Source of the DNA: an uncultured Lachnospiraceae bacterium
GTDB lineage: Bacteria; Bacillota; Clostridia; Lachnospirales; Lachnospiraceae
Length of the DNA stretch: 32,375 bases
Reading direction: 5' to 3'
NCBI GenBank assembly: GCA_900315495.1
Contig: OMZJ01000142.1
Coordinates: 1 to 32,375, forward strand
Below the pieces are notes generated by a model. The model was not told the origin of the DNA. It did no database searches and saw only the letters and a program-made list of their open reading frames with translations. The position numbers and the translations under genes were made by a program. Below, piece by piece: positions 16,591 through 24,123 of this stretch (the stretch's first letter is position 1; each line of letters opens with the position of its first letter).

Positions 16591-17454
16591 ATGGAACTTC
16601 GCACAGCGGCAAGTCCGAAAGACGTCAAGTTTTACACCACAGAGCGGCTCAGACAGGAATTTCTGATTGAGGATCTCTTCCGCGCGGGGGAGATCAAGCT
16701 CGTCTACAGCCACATCGACCGCATCATCACCGGCTCGGCGGTTCCGACGGATTCTCCGCTGGTTCTCACTGCCGGCGACGAGCTCCGCGCACAGTATTTC
16801 TGCGAGAGAAGAGAGCTGGGCGTCATCAATATCGGCGGAAACGGAACCATCACCGTGGACGGCCGGGTCTACCCCGTGCGGGGCAGAGACGGCATGTACA
16901 TCGGCAGAGGCAGCAGGGAGATTTCGTTTACCTCCGAGGATGCGTCCCGCCCGGCAAAGTTCTACCTGAATTCCGCGCCGGCGCACCGCGCGTGCCCGAC
17001 GGTCCTGATCAAGCCGGACGGTGAGCCGGAGGACGGCGTCGTGATCATCAAGCCGGAAAACAAGGTGGAACTCGGCACTCTGGAGGAATCCAACCACAGA
17101 ACCATCAACAAATACATTCTTCCGGGCCAGGTGGAAAGCTGCCAGCTGGAGATGGGCATGACGAAGCTGGAGCCGGGGAGTGTCTGGAATACCATGCCGT
17201 GCCATACCCACGACCGCCGCATGGAGGTCTACCTGTACTTTGATCTCCCGGAGGATGCCTTCGTGATGCATTACATGGGAGAGCCGCAGGAGACCCGTCA
17301 TCTGGTGGTGCGCAATGAGCAGGCTGTGATTTCGCCCAGCTGGTCCATTCATGCCGGGTCCGGTTCCAGAGCCTATACGTTCATCTGGGGCATGGTCGGC
17401 GAGAACCAGGATTTTGACGACATGGACAATGTAGACAACAAAGATCTGCTCTGA
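16591..17454 (+). CDS. kduI: 4-deoxy-L-threo-5-hexosulose-uronate ketol-isomerase
   Basis: This 287-residue cupin-type zinc enzyme interconverts 5-keto-4-deoxyuronate and 2,5-diketo-3-deoxygluconate in the breakdown of pectin and glycosaminoglycan uronates. The zinc ligands are all present: H205 and H207 in CHTHDRRME, E212, and H254 in WSIHAGSG. Each is offset by nine residues from the E. coli numbering. Length and the AHRACPT and KYILPGQVESCQLEMGM-type segments fit the family. AAAGGAGAG lies 5-6 bases before the ATG at 16591. The usual neighbours (kduD, lyases, uronate transporters, kdgK) are absent, so it is an isolated pathway gene probably transcribed behind typA. A strong terminator follows at 17552. 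Confidence 0.96.
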   Translation: MELRTAASPKDVKFYTTERLRQEFLIEDLFRAGEIKLVYSHIDRIITGSAVPTDSPLVLTAGDELRAQYFCERRELGVINIGGNGTITVDGRVYPVRGRDGMYIGRGSREISFTSEDASRPAKFYLNSAPAHRACPTVLIKPDGEPEDGVVIIKPENKVELGTLEESNHRTINKYILPGQVESCQLEMGMTKLEPGSVWNTMPCHTHDRRMEVYLYFDLPEDAFVMHYMGEPQETRHLVVRNEQAVISPSWSIHAGSGSRAYTFIWGMVGENQDFDDMDNVDNKDLL

Positions 17455-17551
17455 GCCGTCAAGTGACCGGTGCGAGAGATCACATCACAAAGACCCTTGT
17501 GCTGTACGGCCCTGCAGGAGCCGTAAGTATCCGGCACGAGGGATCACACAG

Positions 17552-17615
17552 ACCGGCCGGACTGTTTCTGCCTGACGGCGATGCCGCAGGAGTGGAGACA
17601 GTCCGGCCGGTTTTC
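17552..17615 (+). terminator. Rho-independent terminator after kduI
   Basis: Perfect 13-bp arms 17552-17564 (ACCGGCCGGACTG) and 17599-17611 are followed by TTTTC. The 34-nt loop contains a second hairpin (CCTG-A-CGGC with GCCG-CAGG). This is the clearest boundary in the first half of the window. Confidence 0.85.
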
Positions 17616-17631
17616 TGCTGCCTGGCGAATA

Positions 17632-17660
17632 TTGCGAAGGAACTTCGTTTCAGATATAAT
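17632..17660 (+). promoter_or_regulatory. Predicted sigma-A promoter for the two-component system
   Basis: TTGCGA (17632-17637) and a perfect TATAAT (17655-17660) are 17 bases apart. Transcription would start near 17667, about 78 nt before the response regulator start. Confidence 0.7.
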
Positions 17661-17744
17661 GCAGATATCCTGCGGGGAGACCGCTGACCCTCCCCGCGCG
17701 CGAAAAGCGATTTGCCGGACCGGACCGGCCGGAGGAAAAGAGAA

Positions 17745-18443
17745 ATGGATAATCCTGTAATCCTTGTTGTTGATGATGAACCGCGCATGCGCAAGCTCGT
17801 GCGGGATTTTCTGGTCAGGCAGAATTATACAGTACTGGAAGCGGGCGACGGCGAAGAGGCCGTCAATGTTTTTTTCAGCCATAAGGAAATCAGCCTGATC
17901 CTTCTGGACGTCATGATGCCGAAGATGGACGGATATGAAGTGACCCGCGCGATCCGCGAGCACTCACAGGTCCCGATCATTATGCTCACGGCAAAGGGGG
18001 AGGAGCAGGATGAGCTCCGCGGGTTTGACCTGGGCGTGGATGAATACATCTCCAAGCCGTTCAGCCCGCGCATTCTGGTGGCCAGGGTGGATGCCGTCCT
18101 GCGCCGCAGCGGGAACCAGCAGGAAAACGTGCTGGAGTGCGAGGGCATCAAAATTGACAAGGATGCCCATCTGGTGACCATCGACGGGAAAAATGTGGAG
18201 CTCAGCTACAAGGAATTCCAGCTCCTTACCTATTTTATGGAAAACCGGGGGATTGCGCTTTCCCGGGAAAAAATACTGAACAACGTCTGGAATTACGACT
18301 ATTACGGGGATGCCCGGACGATCGATACCCATGTCAAGAAACTCCGCAGCAAGATGGGAGACAAGGGAAAATACATCCGGACCATCTGGGCATATGGGTA
18401 CAAGTTTGATCCGACGGCGCCGGAGGAGGGAGAGAAAGACTGA
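17745..18443 (+). CDS. OmpR/PhoB-family response regulator
   Basis: This 232-residue DNA-binding regulator has a receiver domain (~4-118) with acidic pocket D10/D11, phospho-acceptor D55 in LLDVMMP, T82 and K104 in SKPFSP. A winged-helix output domain (~130-226) follows, with the typical LSYKEFQLLTYF, SREKILNNVW and RTIDTHVKKLR segments and a terminal wing (WAYGYKF). The ATG at 17745 is preceded by GGAGGAAAAGAG; an in-frame ATG at 17712 would sit before the ribosome site and is less likely. It is followed after 130 bases by its likely partner kinase. It resembles VanR-like regulators common in clostridia, but the target genes and signal cannot be read from the sequence. Confidence 0.95.
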   Translation: MDNPVILVVDDEPRMRKLVRDFLVRQNYTVLEAGDGEEAVNVFFSHKEISLILLDVMMPKMDGYEVTRAIREHSQVPIIMLTAKGEEQDELRGFDLGVDEYISKPFSPRILVARVDAVLRRSGNQQENVLECEGIKIDKDAHLVTIDGKNVELSYKEFQLLTYFMENRGIALSREKILNNVWNYDYYGDARTIDTHVKKLRSKMGDKGKYIRTIWAYGYKFDPTAPEEGEKD

Positions 18444-18452
18444 CGGGCAGGA

Positions 18453-18478
18453 CCTGCGGGGCAGTCTCTGCCCGCAGG
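18453..18478 (+). other. Hairpin between response regulator and kinase
   Basis: CCTGCGGGGCAG (18453-18464) pairs with CTGCCCGCAGG (18468-18478) around TCT, with one bulged base. No U-tract follows. It may reduce or stabilise downstream kinase message rather than end it. Confidence 0.5.
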
Positions 18479-18573
18479 AAAGGCATTTCGGATTGTGACG
18501 CGCCGGGCGCCGGGCAAGGGACAGCCAGCGCCCGCACGAAAACGGCGGATCTGCCCGGAGGAGGACGCAGCGG

Positions 18574-20145
18574 ATGAGAGAACATGGAGACGACCGGCGG
18601 AAAACGACGATCACGGCTCAGATCTTGATTATCTTTATCGGTGTCATGGCCAGCGCCCTGGCGCTCTGTCTGGCCGCCAACAGTTTCCTGCTGCCGCGGC
18701 TGTACACGCAGAACACGGTGGATGCCATGAAGCAGTATTTCGAGACAACCTCCGGGTATGTGGAGAACGCGGATACGAGCAGCCTGCAGAGTGAGATGGC
18801 CCGGATGCGGTATACGGACAATATCAGCTGTATCCTGGTGACATCCACGGACTGGACCTTTTCCCCGTACATCGCGAATGCAGTCTCCAACTCCGAGCGC
18901 GATGAAATGCTGGCGCGGCTGCAGAGCAATATCGACGGTGCTTCCGCGCAGAACCAGCTTCCCAAGCGGACGGAGATTCTCTATACCAGTGACAATTACC
19001 GGATCCAGCGCAGCCGCTATATGGCGGCCAGCACGGAATACATGGAGTGCTACGGCAAAATCGGCGACAACATCTATTTCTTTATGTCCACGCCGCTGGC
19101 ATCCATTGGCGAGGCGGCGGGAATTTCCAACCGGCTGCTGCTGTTCTCCCTCCTGATTGCCATTGCGTTCGGAACCATCAGCATGCTGATCGTCACGAGA
19201 CGGATTACCAAACCGATTGTGCAGCTGGCAGCGCTCTCGGAGAAACTGGCCAATATGGACTTCTCTGAGCGCTATACCGGTAGGGCGGGGAATGAGGTCG
19301 GCGTGCTCGGGCGGAGCATGAACCGGATGGCCGACCAGCTGAAGAAAAACATCGGGGAGCTGCAGCGCGCCAATCAGCAGCTGCAGAAGGACATCGACGA
19401 GAAGATCCAGATCGATGAGGTCCGCAAGGAATTCCTCTCCAATGTGTCCCATGAGCTGAAAACGCCGATTGCCCTGATCCAGGGATACGCGGAGGGTCTG
19501 CAGGATTCCATTGAGGATGCAGAGAGCCGCGACTACTACTGCGAGGTCATCATCGACGAATCGAAGAAGATGAACGAGATGGTGCGCAAGCTCCTGACGC
19601 TCAATCATCTGGAATTCGGCCAGGACAAGATCAATATCGAGGTATTCAGCATGTCCGAGATGCTGGATTCGGTCATCTCACAGACCGCAATGCCGGCGTC
19701 GAAGGAGGGCATTGTCATCGAGAAAAAGTATCCGCCGGACATCTATGTCAGTGCGGATGAATTTAAGATGGAGGAGGTCTGCACCAACTATCTGAGCAAC
19801 GCGGTCCACTACGCAGCCGGCGAGAAAAAAATCACCGTCCGCATGGAGATATCGGCGCATCAGATTAAGGTGACTGTGGAAAATACCGGCAGCCATATCC
19901 CGGACGATTCCCTGGACAAGGTCTGGATCAAGTTCTACAAGGTGGACAAGGCGCGGACCCGGCAGTATGGCGGCAGCGGCATCGGTCTGTCCATCGTCAA
20001 GGCCATTATGGACGCGCACAATCAGCCCTACGGCGTGTATAATACGAGCGACGGTGTCGCCTTCTGGTTCTGCCTGAAGCGGGCGGCGGTCCCTGTGGAT
20101 GAGGAACCTGCGGCCGCAGAGGCACTTCCGGAGAAAACATCTTGA
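18574..20145 (+). CDS. HAMP-domain sensor histidine kinase
   Basis: This 523-residue membrane kinase should sense an extracellular or envelope signal and phosphorylate the adjacent regulator. TM1 lies at ~15-38, an extracytoplasmic sensor region of about 145 residues follows, and TM2 is at ~187-207. HAMP occupies ~208-262, a short coiled coil follows, and the dimerisation/phosphoacceptor helix has H293 in NVSHELKTP. The ATPase domain has its N-box at EVCTNYLSNAVHY and a G2 box GGSGIGLSIV. The G1 box reads ENTGSHIP instead of DNGxGIP, a variant that I recall from VanS-like kinases. GGAGGACGCAG lies about 6 bases before the ATG at 18574. The C-terminal ~20 residues are an Ala/Glu-rich tail. The sensor domain is not recognised. 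Confidence 0.94.
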   Translation: MREHGDDRRKTTITAQILIIFIGVMASALALCLAANSFLLPRLYTQNTVDAMKQYFETTSGYVENADTSSLQSEMARMRYTDNISCILVTSTDWTFSPYIANAVSNSERDEMLARLQSNIDGASAQNQLPKRTEILYTSDNYRIQRSRYMAASTEYMECYGKIGDNIYFFMSTPLASIGEAAGISNRLLLFSLLIAIAFGTISMLIVTRRITKPIVQLAALSEKLANMDFSERYTGRAGNEVGVLGRSMNRMADQLKKNIGELQRANQQLQKDIDEKIQIDEVRKEFLSNVSHELKTPIALIQGYAEGLQDSIEDAESRDYYCEVIIDESKKMNEMVRKLLTLNHLEFGQDKINIEVFSMSEMLDSVISQTAMPASKEGIVIEKKYPPDIYVSADEFKMEEVCTNYLSNAVHYAAGEKKITVRMEISAHQIKVTVENTGSHIPDDSLDKVWIKFYKVDKARTRQYGGSGIGLSIVKAIMDAHNQPYGVYNTSDGVAFWFCLKRAAVPVDEEPAAAEALPEKTS

Positions 20146-20221
20146 AAAACGGAAAGGAGAATGCCGGATTCCGCGCGGGCAGGGGGCGCTCCCCGAGACC
20201 CGCCGGGCCGGGTGACAAAGC

Positions 20222-20833
20222 ATGACAGCCATTATTGACTATGACGCAGGCAATATTGCCAGTGTGGAAAAGGCGCTCCATTACCTTGGAGACGAGGCCG
20301 TCCTGACTTCCGATCCGGAGGATCTGCGCACGGCTGACCGGATCATTCTTCCCGGTGTCGGTGCCTTCGGGGACGCGATGGAGCGGTTGAAGTCGCGGGG
20401 ACTGGTCGAATCCATCCGGGAGGCCTGCGGCCGGGGCGTCCCTTTCCTGGGCATCTGCCTGGGGCTTCAATTGATGTTTGATGAGAGCGAGGAATCGCCG
20501 GGGGCGGCCGGCCTGGGGCTCCTTCCCGGGAAAATCGTCCGCTTTCCGGACAGCGCCGACAGGAAGGTTCCCCACATGGGCTGGAATTCCCTGCAGGTAA
20601 AGCCGGGGGCCCGGCTTTTCGCCGGCCTTCCGGAGAATCCCTATGTCTATTTTGTGCACTCCTATTATCTGAAGGCGCAGGATCCGTCCTGCGTGGCGGC
20701 GACGGCAGAGTACGGCCTGACGTTTGACGCCTCGGTGGAGCGCGGCAATCTCTTCGGCTGCCAGTTCCACCCCGAGAAGAGCTCGGTGACCGGGCTTGCG
20801 ATCCTGAAGAACTTTCTTGCGGTCCGCCGGTGA
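20222..20833 (+). CDS. hisH: Imidazole glycerol phosphate synthase, glutamine amidotransferase subunit
   Basis: This 203-residue class I glutamine amidotransferase supplies ammonia to HisF in histidine synthesis. The catalytic triad is visible: C79 in GICLGLQ, H183 and E185 in FHPEKS. The oxyanion-strand motif ILPGVGAFG and the interface motif PHMGWN are also present. Length is typical. The start at 20222 has only a weak ribosome site (GGGTGA about 7 bases upstream), which may limit its translation. It lies 76 bases after the kinase gene and 13 bases before hisF. The rest of the his pathway is not in the window. Confidence 0.96.
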   Translation: MTAIIDYDAGNIASVEKALHYLGDEAVLTSDPEDLRTADRIILPGVGAFGDAMERLKSRGLVESIREACGRGVPFLGICLGLQLMFDESEESPGAAGLGLLPGKIVRFPDSADRKVPHMGWNSLQVKPGARLFAGLPENPYVYFVHSYYLKAQDPSCVAATAEYGLTFDASVERGNLFGCQFHPEKSSVTGLAILKNFLAVRR

Positions 20834-20846
20834 GGAAAGGAAAAAT

Positions 20847-21626
20847 ATGCTCACGAAAAGAATCATTCCCTGTCTGGATGTCAATCGGGGCAGAGTTGTC
20901 AAGGGAACCAACTTTGTCAACCTGCGCGATGCCGGCGACCCAGTGGAAGTAGGCGAGGAGTACAGCAGAAACGGAGCGGATGAGCTGGTGTTTCTGGATA
21001 TCACGGCATCGGTGGATCAGAGAGACATTGTCACAGACATGGTGCGCCGGGTGGCGGAGCGGGTGTTCATCCCCTTCACCGTGGGCGGCGGAATCCGCAC
21101 CGTCGATGATTTCCGGGAAATTCTGCGCGCGGGGGCTGACAAGGTATCGGTGAATTCTGCCGCCATCAATCGTCCCGAACTGATCACGGAGGCAGCAGAG
21201 CATTTCGGCCGCCAGTGCGTGGTCCTCGCGGTGGATGCAAAGCGCCGGGCGGACGGATCCGGATGGACCGTCTGCAAGAACGGCGGGCGGATTGACACCA
21301 GGATGGATGTGATCGACTGGGTGCGCCGGGCCGACCAGCTCGGGGCCGGAGAGATCCTTCTGACCAGCATCGACTGTGACGGCACGAAGGCGGGGTATGA
21401 CCTGGAGCTCACGCGCACCGTGGCGGAAAATGTTTCGGTTCCGGTGATTGCATCGGGCGGCGCCGGCGCAAAGGAGCATTTTCTGGAAGCCTTCACGGAA
21501 GGCGGGGCGGATGCGGCGCTGGCTGCAAGCCTTTTCCACTATCATGAGATCGAAATCCCCGCGCTGAAGGACTGGCTGGCAGAGCAGGGCATTCCGGTAC
21601 GCCGCGAGGCGGGGGTACAGGCATGA
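20847..21626 (+). CDS. hisF: Imidazole glycerol phosphate synthase, cyclase subunit
   Basis: This 259-residue (beta/alpha)8 barrel uses ammonia from HisH to convert PRFAR into imidazole glycerol phosphate and AICAR. Catalytic D11 (CLDV) and D130 (AVDAK) are at their standard numbering, with D176 in SIDCDGT and the phosphate-binding segments GGGIRT and [10 protein letters not shown]. The ATG at 20847 is preceded by GAGGAAAGG; the in-frame ATG at 20817 lies inside hisH and is rejected. The stop codon overlaps the ung start (ATGA). Confidence 0.97.
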   Translation: MLTKRIIPCLDVNRGRVVKGTNFVNLRDAGDPVEVGEEYSRNGADELVFLDITASVDQRDIVTDMVRRVAERVFIPFTVGGGIRTVDDFREILRAGADKVSVNSAAINRPELITEAAEHFGRQCVVLAVDAKRRADGSGWTVCKNGGRIDTRMDVIDWVRRADQLGAGEILLTSIDCDGTKAGYDLELTRTVAENVSVPVIASGGAGAKEHFLEAFTEGGADAALAASLFHYHEIEIPALKDWLAEQGIPVRREAGVQA

Positions 21627-22297
21627 GCGCGATTTCCAATGACTGGCTGAAGCCGCTGTCCGCGGAGTTTCGCAAGCCCTACTATGCAAAGCTGTACCGC
21701 ACCGTGGAATATGAGTACCAGCATTACTGTGTCTATCCAGAACCGAAGGATATCTTTGCGGCATTCAACCTGACGCCGCTCTCGTCGGTCAAAGTCGTGA
21801 TCCTCGGGCAGGATCCCTACCATGAGGAGGGGCAGGCCGAGGGACTCTGCTTTTCCGTCAAGCCGGGGGTGGAGATCCCGCCCTCCCTGGTCAATATCTA
21901 TCAGGAGCTCCACGACGATCTCGGATGCCGGATCCCGAACAACGGGAGCCTGACCAAATGGGCAAAGCAGGGTGTTCTGCTGCTCAACACGCTTCTGACG
22001 GTCCGGGCGCACGCGGCTTTCTCCCATAAGGGGATCGGGTGGGAGGAATTCACGGACGCGGCCATCCGCGCGGTGGAGACGCAGGACCGGCCGATTGTCT
22101 ATCTCCTCTGGGGGAGACCGGCACAGGCAAAAGCCGCGATGATCACCAATCCCGATCATCTGATTCTGAAGTCTCCGCATCCGAGTCCGCTGTCCGCGCA
22201 CCGGGGATTCTTTGGAAGCCGTCCGTTTTCGCAGACCAACGATTTTTTGAAAGCGCACGGGGTGGAGCCGATCGACTGGCAGATCGAGGATGTCTGA
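21623..22297 (+). CDS. ung: Uracil-DNA glycosylase, family 1
   Basis: This 224-residue enzyme removes uracil from DNA as the first step of base excision repair. The water-activating D64 in GQDPYH, the uracil-binding LLNTLLTV and the minor-groove loop [10 protein letters not shown] (H186) are all intact, matching the E. coli numbering closely. The ATG at 21623 overlaps the hisF stop by four bases, so translation is probably coupled. It has no functional tie to histidine synthesis. A hairpin with a short T-run lies downstream at 22404. Confidence 0.97.
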   Translation: MSAISNDWLKPLSAEFRKPYYAKLYRTVEYEYQHYCVYPEPKDIFAAFNLTPLSSVKVVILGQDPYHEEGQAEGLCFSVKPGVEIPPSLVNIYQELHDDLGCRIPNNGSLTKWAKQGVLLLNTLLTVRAHAAFSHKGIGWEEFTDAAIRAVETQDRPIVYLLWGRPAQAKAAMITNPDHLILKSPHPSPLSAHRGFFGSRPFSQTNDFLKAHGVEPIDWQIEDV

Positions 22298-22403
22298 GAG
22301 TACAGTACATCGAACAGGCCGGGAAAACCGGAACACGAAAAAGTGCGCAGATGCGGAGAATCAGATGGAACAGCGCTGTTCTCTGCGAGCCGGAGAAGAG
22401 AAG

Positions 22404-22424
22404 ACTGCCGCGTCGCGGCAGTTT
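22404..22424 (+). terminator. Short GC hairpin upstream of uppP, weak terminator
   Basis: ACTGCCGC (22404-22411) and GCGGCAGT (22415-22422) form an 8-bp stem with a GTC loop followed by TT then AGAC. It could end hisHF-ung messages about 110 nt after the ung stop, but the U-tract is very short. Confidence 0.4.
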
Positions 22425-22488
22425 AGACAGACAGTGAACAACATGAACAACAAATGAAGGGATTTGAATACCGGGAGGGACAGATGAA

Positions 22489-23343
22489 ATGAATGCACTG
22501 GAATGGCTGCGGGTCATCGTGCTGGGCATTGTCGAGGGAATCACGGAGTGGCTTCCGATCAGCAGCACCGGACACCTGATTTTATTGAATTCTTTCTGGA
22601 AGACGGGGGCACCGTCGGTCTTCACGGACGCGTTTACCTCGATGTTTGATGTAGTGATTCAGCTGGGCGCCATCCTGGCGGTTGTGACGGTCTTCTTTGA
22701 CCGAATCAACCCGTTTTCCTCCCGGAAAGACCGGAAGCAGAAGAAAAACATCTGGGATCTGTGGGGTAAAATCATCGTCGGGTGCATCCCGGCCGGGATT
22801 GTCGGCGTGCTGTTTGACGACTGGATCGATGCGCACCTGATGAACGCGATTGTGGTCGCTGTGATGCTGATCGCGGTCGGTTTTGTCTTCATCGCGGTGG
22901 AGTACTACCGCCGCGGGCACGCGCCGAAGATCGTCCGGTTCTCTCAGATGAGTCTTCAGACGGCCTTCCTGATCGGCGTGTTTCAGATCCTGTCGCTGGT
23001 TCCCGGCACTTCCCGCTCCGGAATCACCATTATCGGGGGCCTTTGTATCGGCTGCTCTCGGCATATCGCGGCGGAATATACGTTCTATCTGGCCATTCCG
23101 ATTATGTTCGGCGCCAGCCTCCTGAAAATCGTCAAGTACATCGGCGGGGGCACCGGTTTCACGGCGCCGCAGTTCTTTGTCCTGCTCGTCGGAATGGCGG
23201 TGGCCTACGCGGTTTCACTGGTGATCATCCGCTTCCTGATGTCCTACATCCGCAAGCACAATTTCAATGCGTTTGCGCTGTACCGCATCGCCCTGGGAAT
23301 CGTGGTGCTGATTCTGGCGGCCCTGGGGATTGTGACGGCCTGA
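22489..23343 (+). CDS. uppP: Undecaprenyl-diphosphate phosphatase (BacA/UppP)
   Basis: This 284-residue integral membrane protein recycles undecaprenyl diphosphate to the monophosphate carrier for cell wall synthesis and can raise bacitracin tolerance. Motif 1 is at the N-terminus (E16, E20, then SSTGH with S26 and H29), and motif 2 is PGTSRSG (P172-G178, R176). About eight hydrophobic segments are visible, with a Lys/Arg-rich loop near residues 78-88. GGGAGGGACAG lies about 9 bases before the ATG at 22489. It stands alone between the hisHF-ung group and the tRNA pair, and complements the SEDS and PBP-like genes earlier in the window. Confidence 0.96.
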   Translation: MNALEWLRVIVLGIVEGITEWLPISSTGHLILLNSFWKTGAPSVFTDAFTSMFDVVIQLGAILAVVTVFFDRINPFSSRKDRKQKKNIWDLWGKIIVGCIPAGIVGVLFDDWIDAHLMNAIVVAVMLIAVGFVFIAVEYYRRGHAPKIVRFSQMSLQTAFLIGVFQILSLVPGTSRSGITIIGGLCIGCSRHIAAEYTFYLAIPIMFGASLLKIVKYIGGGTGFTAPQFFVLLVGMAVAYAVSLVIIRFLMSYIRKHNFNAFALYRIALGIVVLILAALGIVTA

Positions 23344-23381
23344 TTGTCATCCTGCCCGGAATCTCACATCCGCTGGATTTC

Positions 23382-23421
23382 CCGGTTCGTTCCGGCATTC
23401 CGTAACCGCCTGACGAACCGG
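23382..23421 (+). other. Inverted repeat downstream of uppP
   Basis: CCGGTTCGT (23382-23390) and ACGAACCGG (23413-23421) are perfect 9-bp arms around a 22-nt loop. No T-run follows. It may be a 3'-end structure of the uppP message. Confidence 0.4.
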
Positions 23422-23563
23422 CACCCCGGGATCGGTGACGGCCTGCGGCCCGCTTCCCCGGAAGAGCAGCCATATCTCCAGATGGCTGGCATATCGGGGC
23501 TTCCGGATCCTTCCTGCCCCGAAACCAGGGCTGAAAAAAGATTGAAGAAACAGAGAAAAAAGC

Positions 23564-23592
23564 TTGACAGGGGACGGACTCCCGGGTATAAT
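23564..23592 (+). promoter_or_regulatory. Perfect consensus promoter for the tRNA-Leu pair
   Basis: TTGACA (23564-23569) and TATAAT (23587-23592) are both perfect and 17 bases apart, about 37 bases before the first tRNA. An A-rich stretch (23531-23560) lies upstream and could act as an UP element. Confidence 0.92.
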
Positions 23593-23628
23593 ACGTTTTG
23601 TTCGGTCGAGAGAACCGGACAAGAAAAT

Positions 23629-23712
23629 GCAGTTGTGGCGGAATTGGCATACGCGCAAGACTAAGGATCTTGTGTCAGCAATGACGTAGGGGTTCAAGTC
23701 CCCTCAACTGCA
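23629..23712 (+). tRNA. tRNA-Leu (anticodon AAG)
   Basis: The acceptor arms GCAGTTG (23629-23635) and CAACTGC (23705-23711) pair perfectly, with discriminator A at 23712. The anticodon stem CAAGA/TCTTG encloses loop CTAAGGA, giving AAG at 23663-23665. A long variable arm (class II) and the T loop TTCAAGT support Leu. CCA is not encoded. An A34 anticodon outside Arg(ACG) is uncommon in bacteria and would need conversion to inosine. Confidence 0.93.
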
Positions 23713-23728
23713 CTGCGGGAAACCGCAG
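23713..23728 (+). other. GNRA-loop hairpin between the tRNA genes
   Basis: CTGCGG and CCGCAG enclose a GAAA tetraloop directly after the first tRNA. It is probably a spacer structure in the shared precursor, possibly guiding 3'-end processing. Confidence 0.5.
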
Positions 23729-23735
23729 AACATAA

Positions 23736-23820
23736 GCAGATGTGGCGGAATTGGCATACGCGCATGATTCAGGTTCATGTCCATATTACTTGGGTAGGGG
23801 TTCAAGTCCCCTCATCTGCA
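23736..23820 (+). tRNA. tRNA-Leu (anticodon CAG)
   Basis: The acceptor arms GCAGATG (23736-23742) and CATCTGC (23813-23819) pair perfectly, with discriminator A at 23820. The anticodon stem CATGA/TCATG encloses TTCAGGT, giving CAG at 23770-23772. It shares its D-arm and T-arm sequence with the upstream tRNA-Leu, suggesting an old duplication. CCA is not encoded. Confidence 0.95.
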
Positions 23821-23824
23821 TCCG

Positions 23825-23854
23825 GAACCACAGGGGTGACCTGTGGTTCTTTTT
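23825..23854 (+). terminator. Rho-independent terminator of the tRNA pair
   Basis: Perfect 10-bp arms GAACCACAGG (23825-23834) and CCTGTGGTTC (23840-23849) with loop GGTGA are followed by TTTTT. Confidence 0.93.
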
Positions 23855-24054
23855 ATATCTCCGCGTACCGCAGTTCATTCTGCCTCCCTCGGCCTTCGCC
23901 GCTGGCCTTTCGGCAGTCCTTCGTGCCTGCTGTCACCGCCGGCACTTTTCACCGGCGCCGGCCTTTCGGCAGGCTTGCCGTCGGATGAATTCCATGCGAT
24001 TTCCTCTTTTCACGGACTGCGCACAGGGGAGTGAGCGGACGGCAGCATTTCCGC

Positions 24055-24083
24055 TTGCCGGATGAAGATTTCTCCCGTATGAT
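24055..24083 (+). promoter_or_regulatory. Predicted promoter for the dgt-dnaG group
   Basis: TTGCCG (24055-24060) and TATGAT (24078-24083) have a 17-base spacer; TAAAAT at 24085 is an alternative -10. The start would be about 35 nt before the dgt ATG. Between 23855 and 24054 I see no gene, only a 13-base direct repeat (23904 and 23960). Confidence 0.55.
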
Positions 24084-24123
24084 GTAAAATACAGAGAGTA
24101 TCATTTTTTTCGGGGAGGCAGCG

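Noticed and set aside
14716..17352. Long - strand open frame of 878 codons opposite typA and kduI
   Set aside because: It spans two well-identified genes on the other strand; its composition is what antisense reading of GC-rich genes produces.
23904..23972. Possible CRISPR-like or mobile repeat: 13-base direct repeat GGCCTTTCGGCAG twice
   Set aside because: Only two copies 56 bases apart, no regular array, no cas genes and no transposase nearby.
23740..23988. Small open frame running through the second tRNA-Leu
   Set aside because: It overlaps the tRNA and its terminator; the open frame is accidental.
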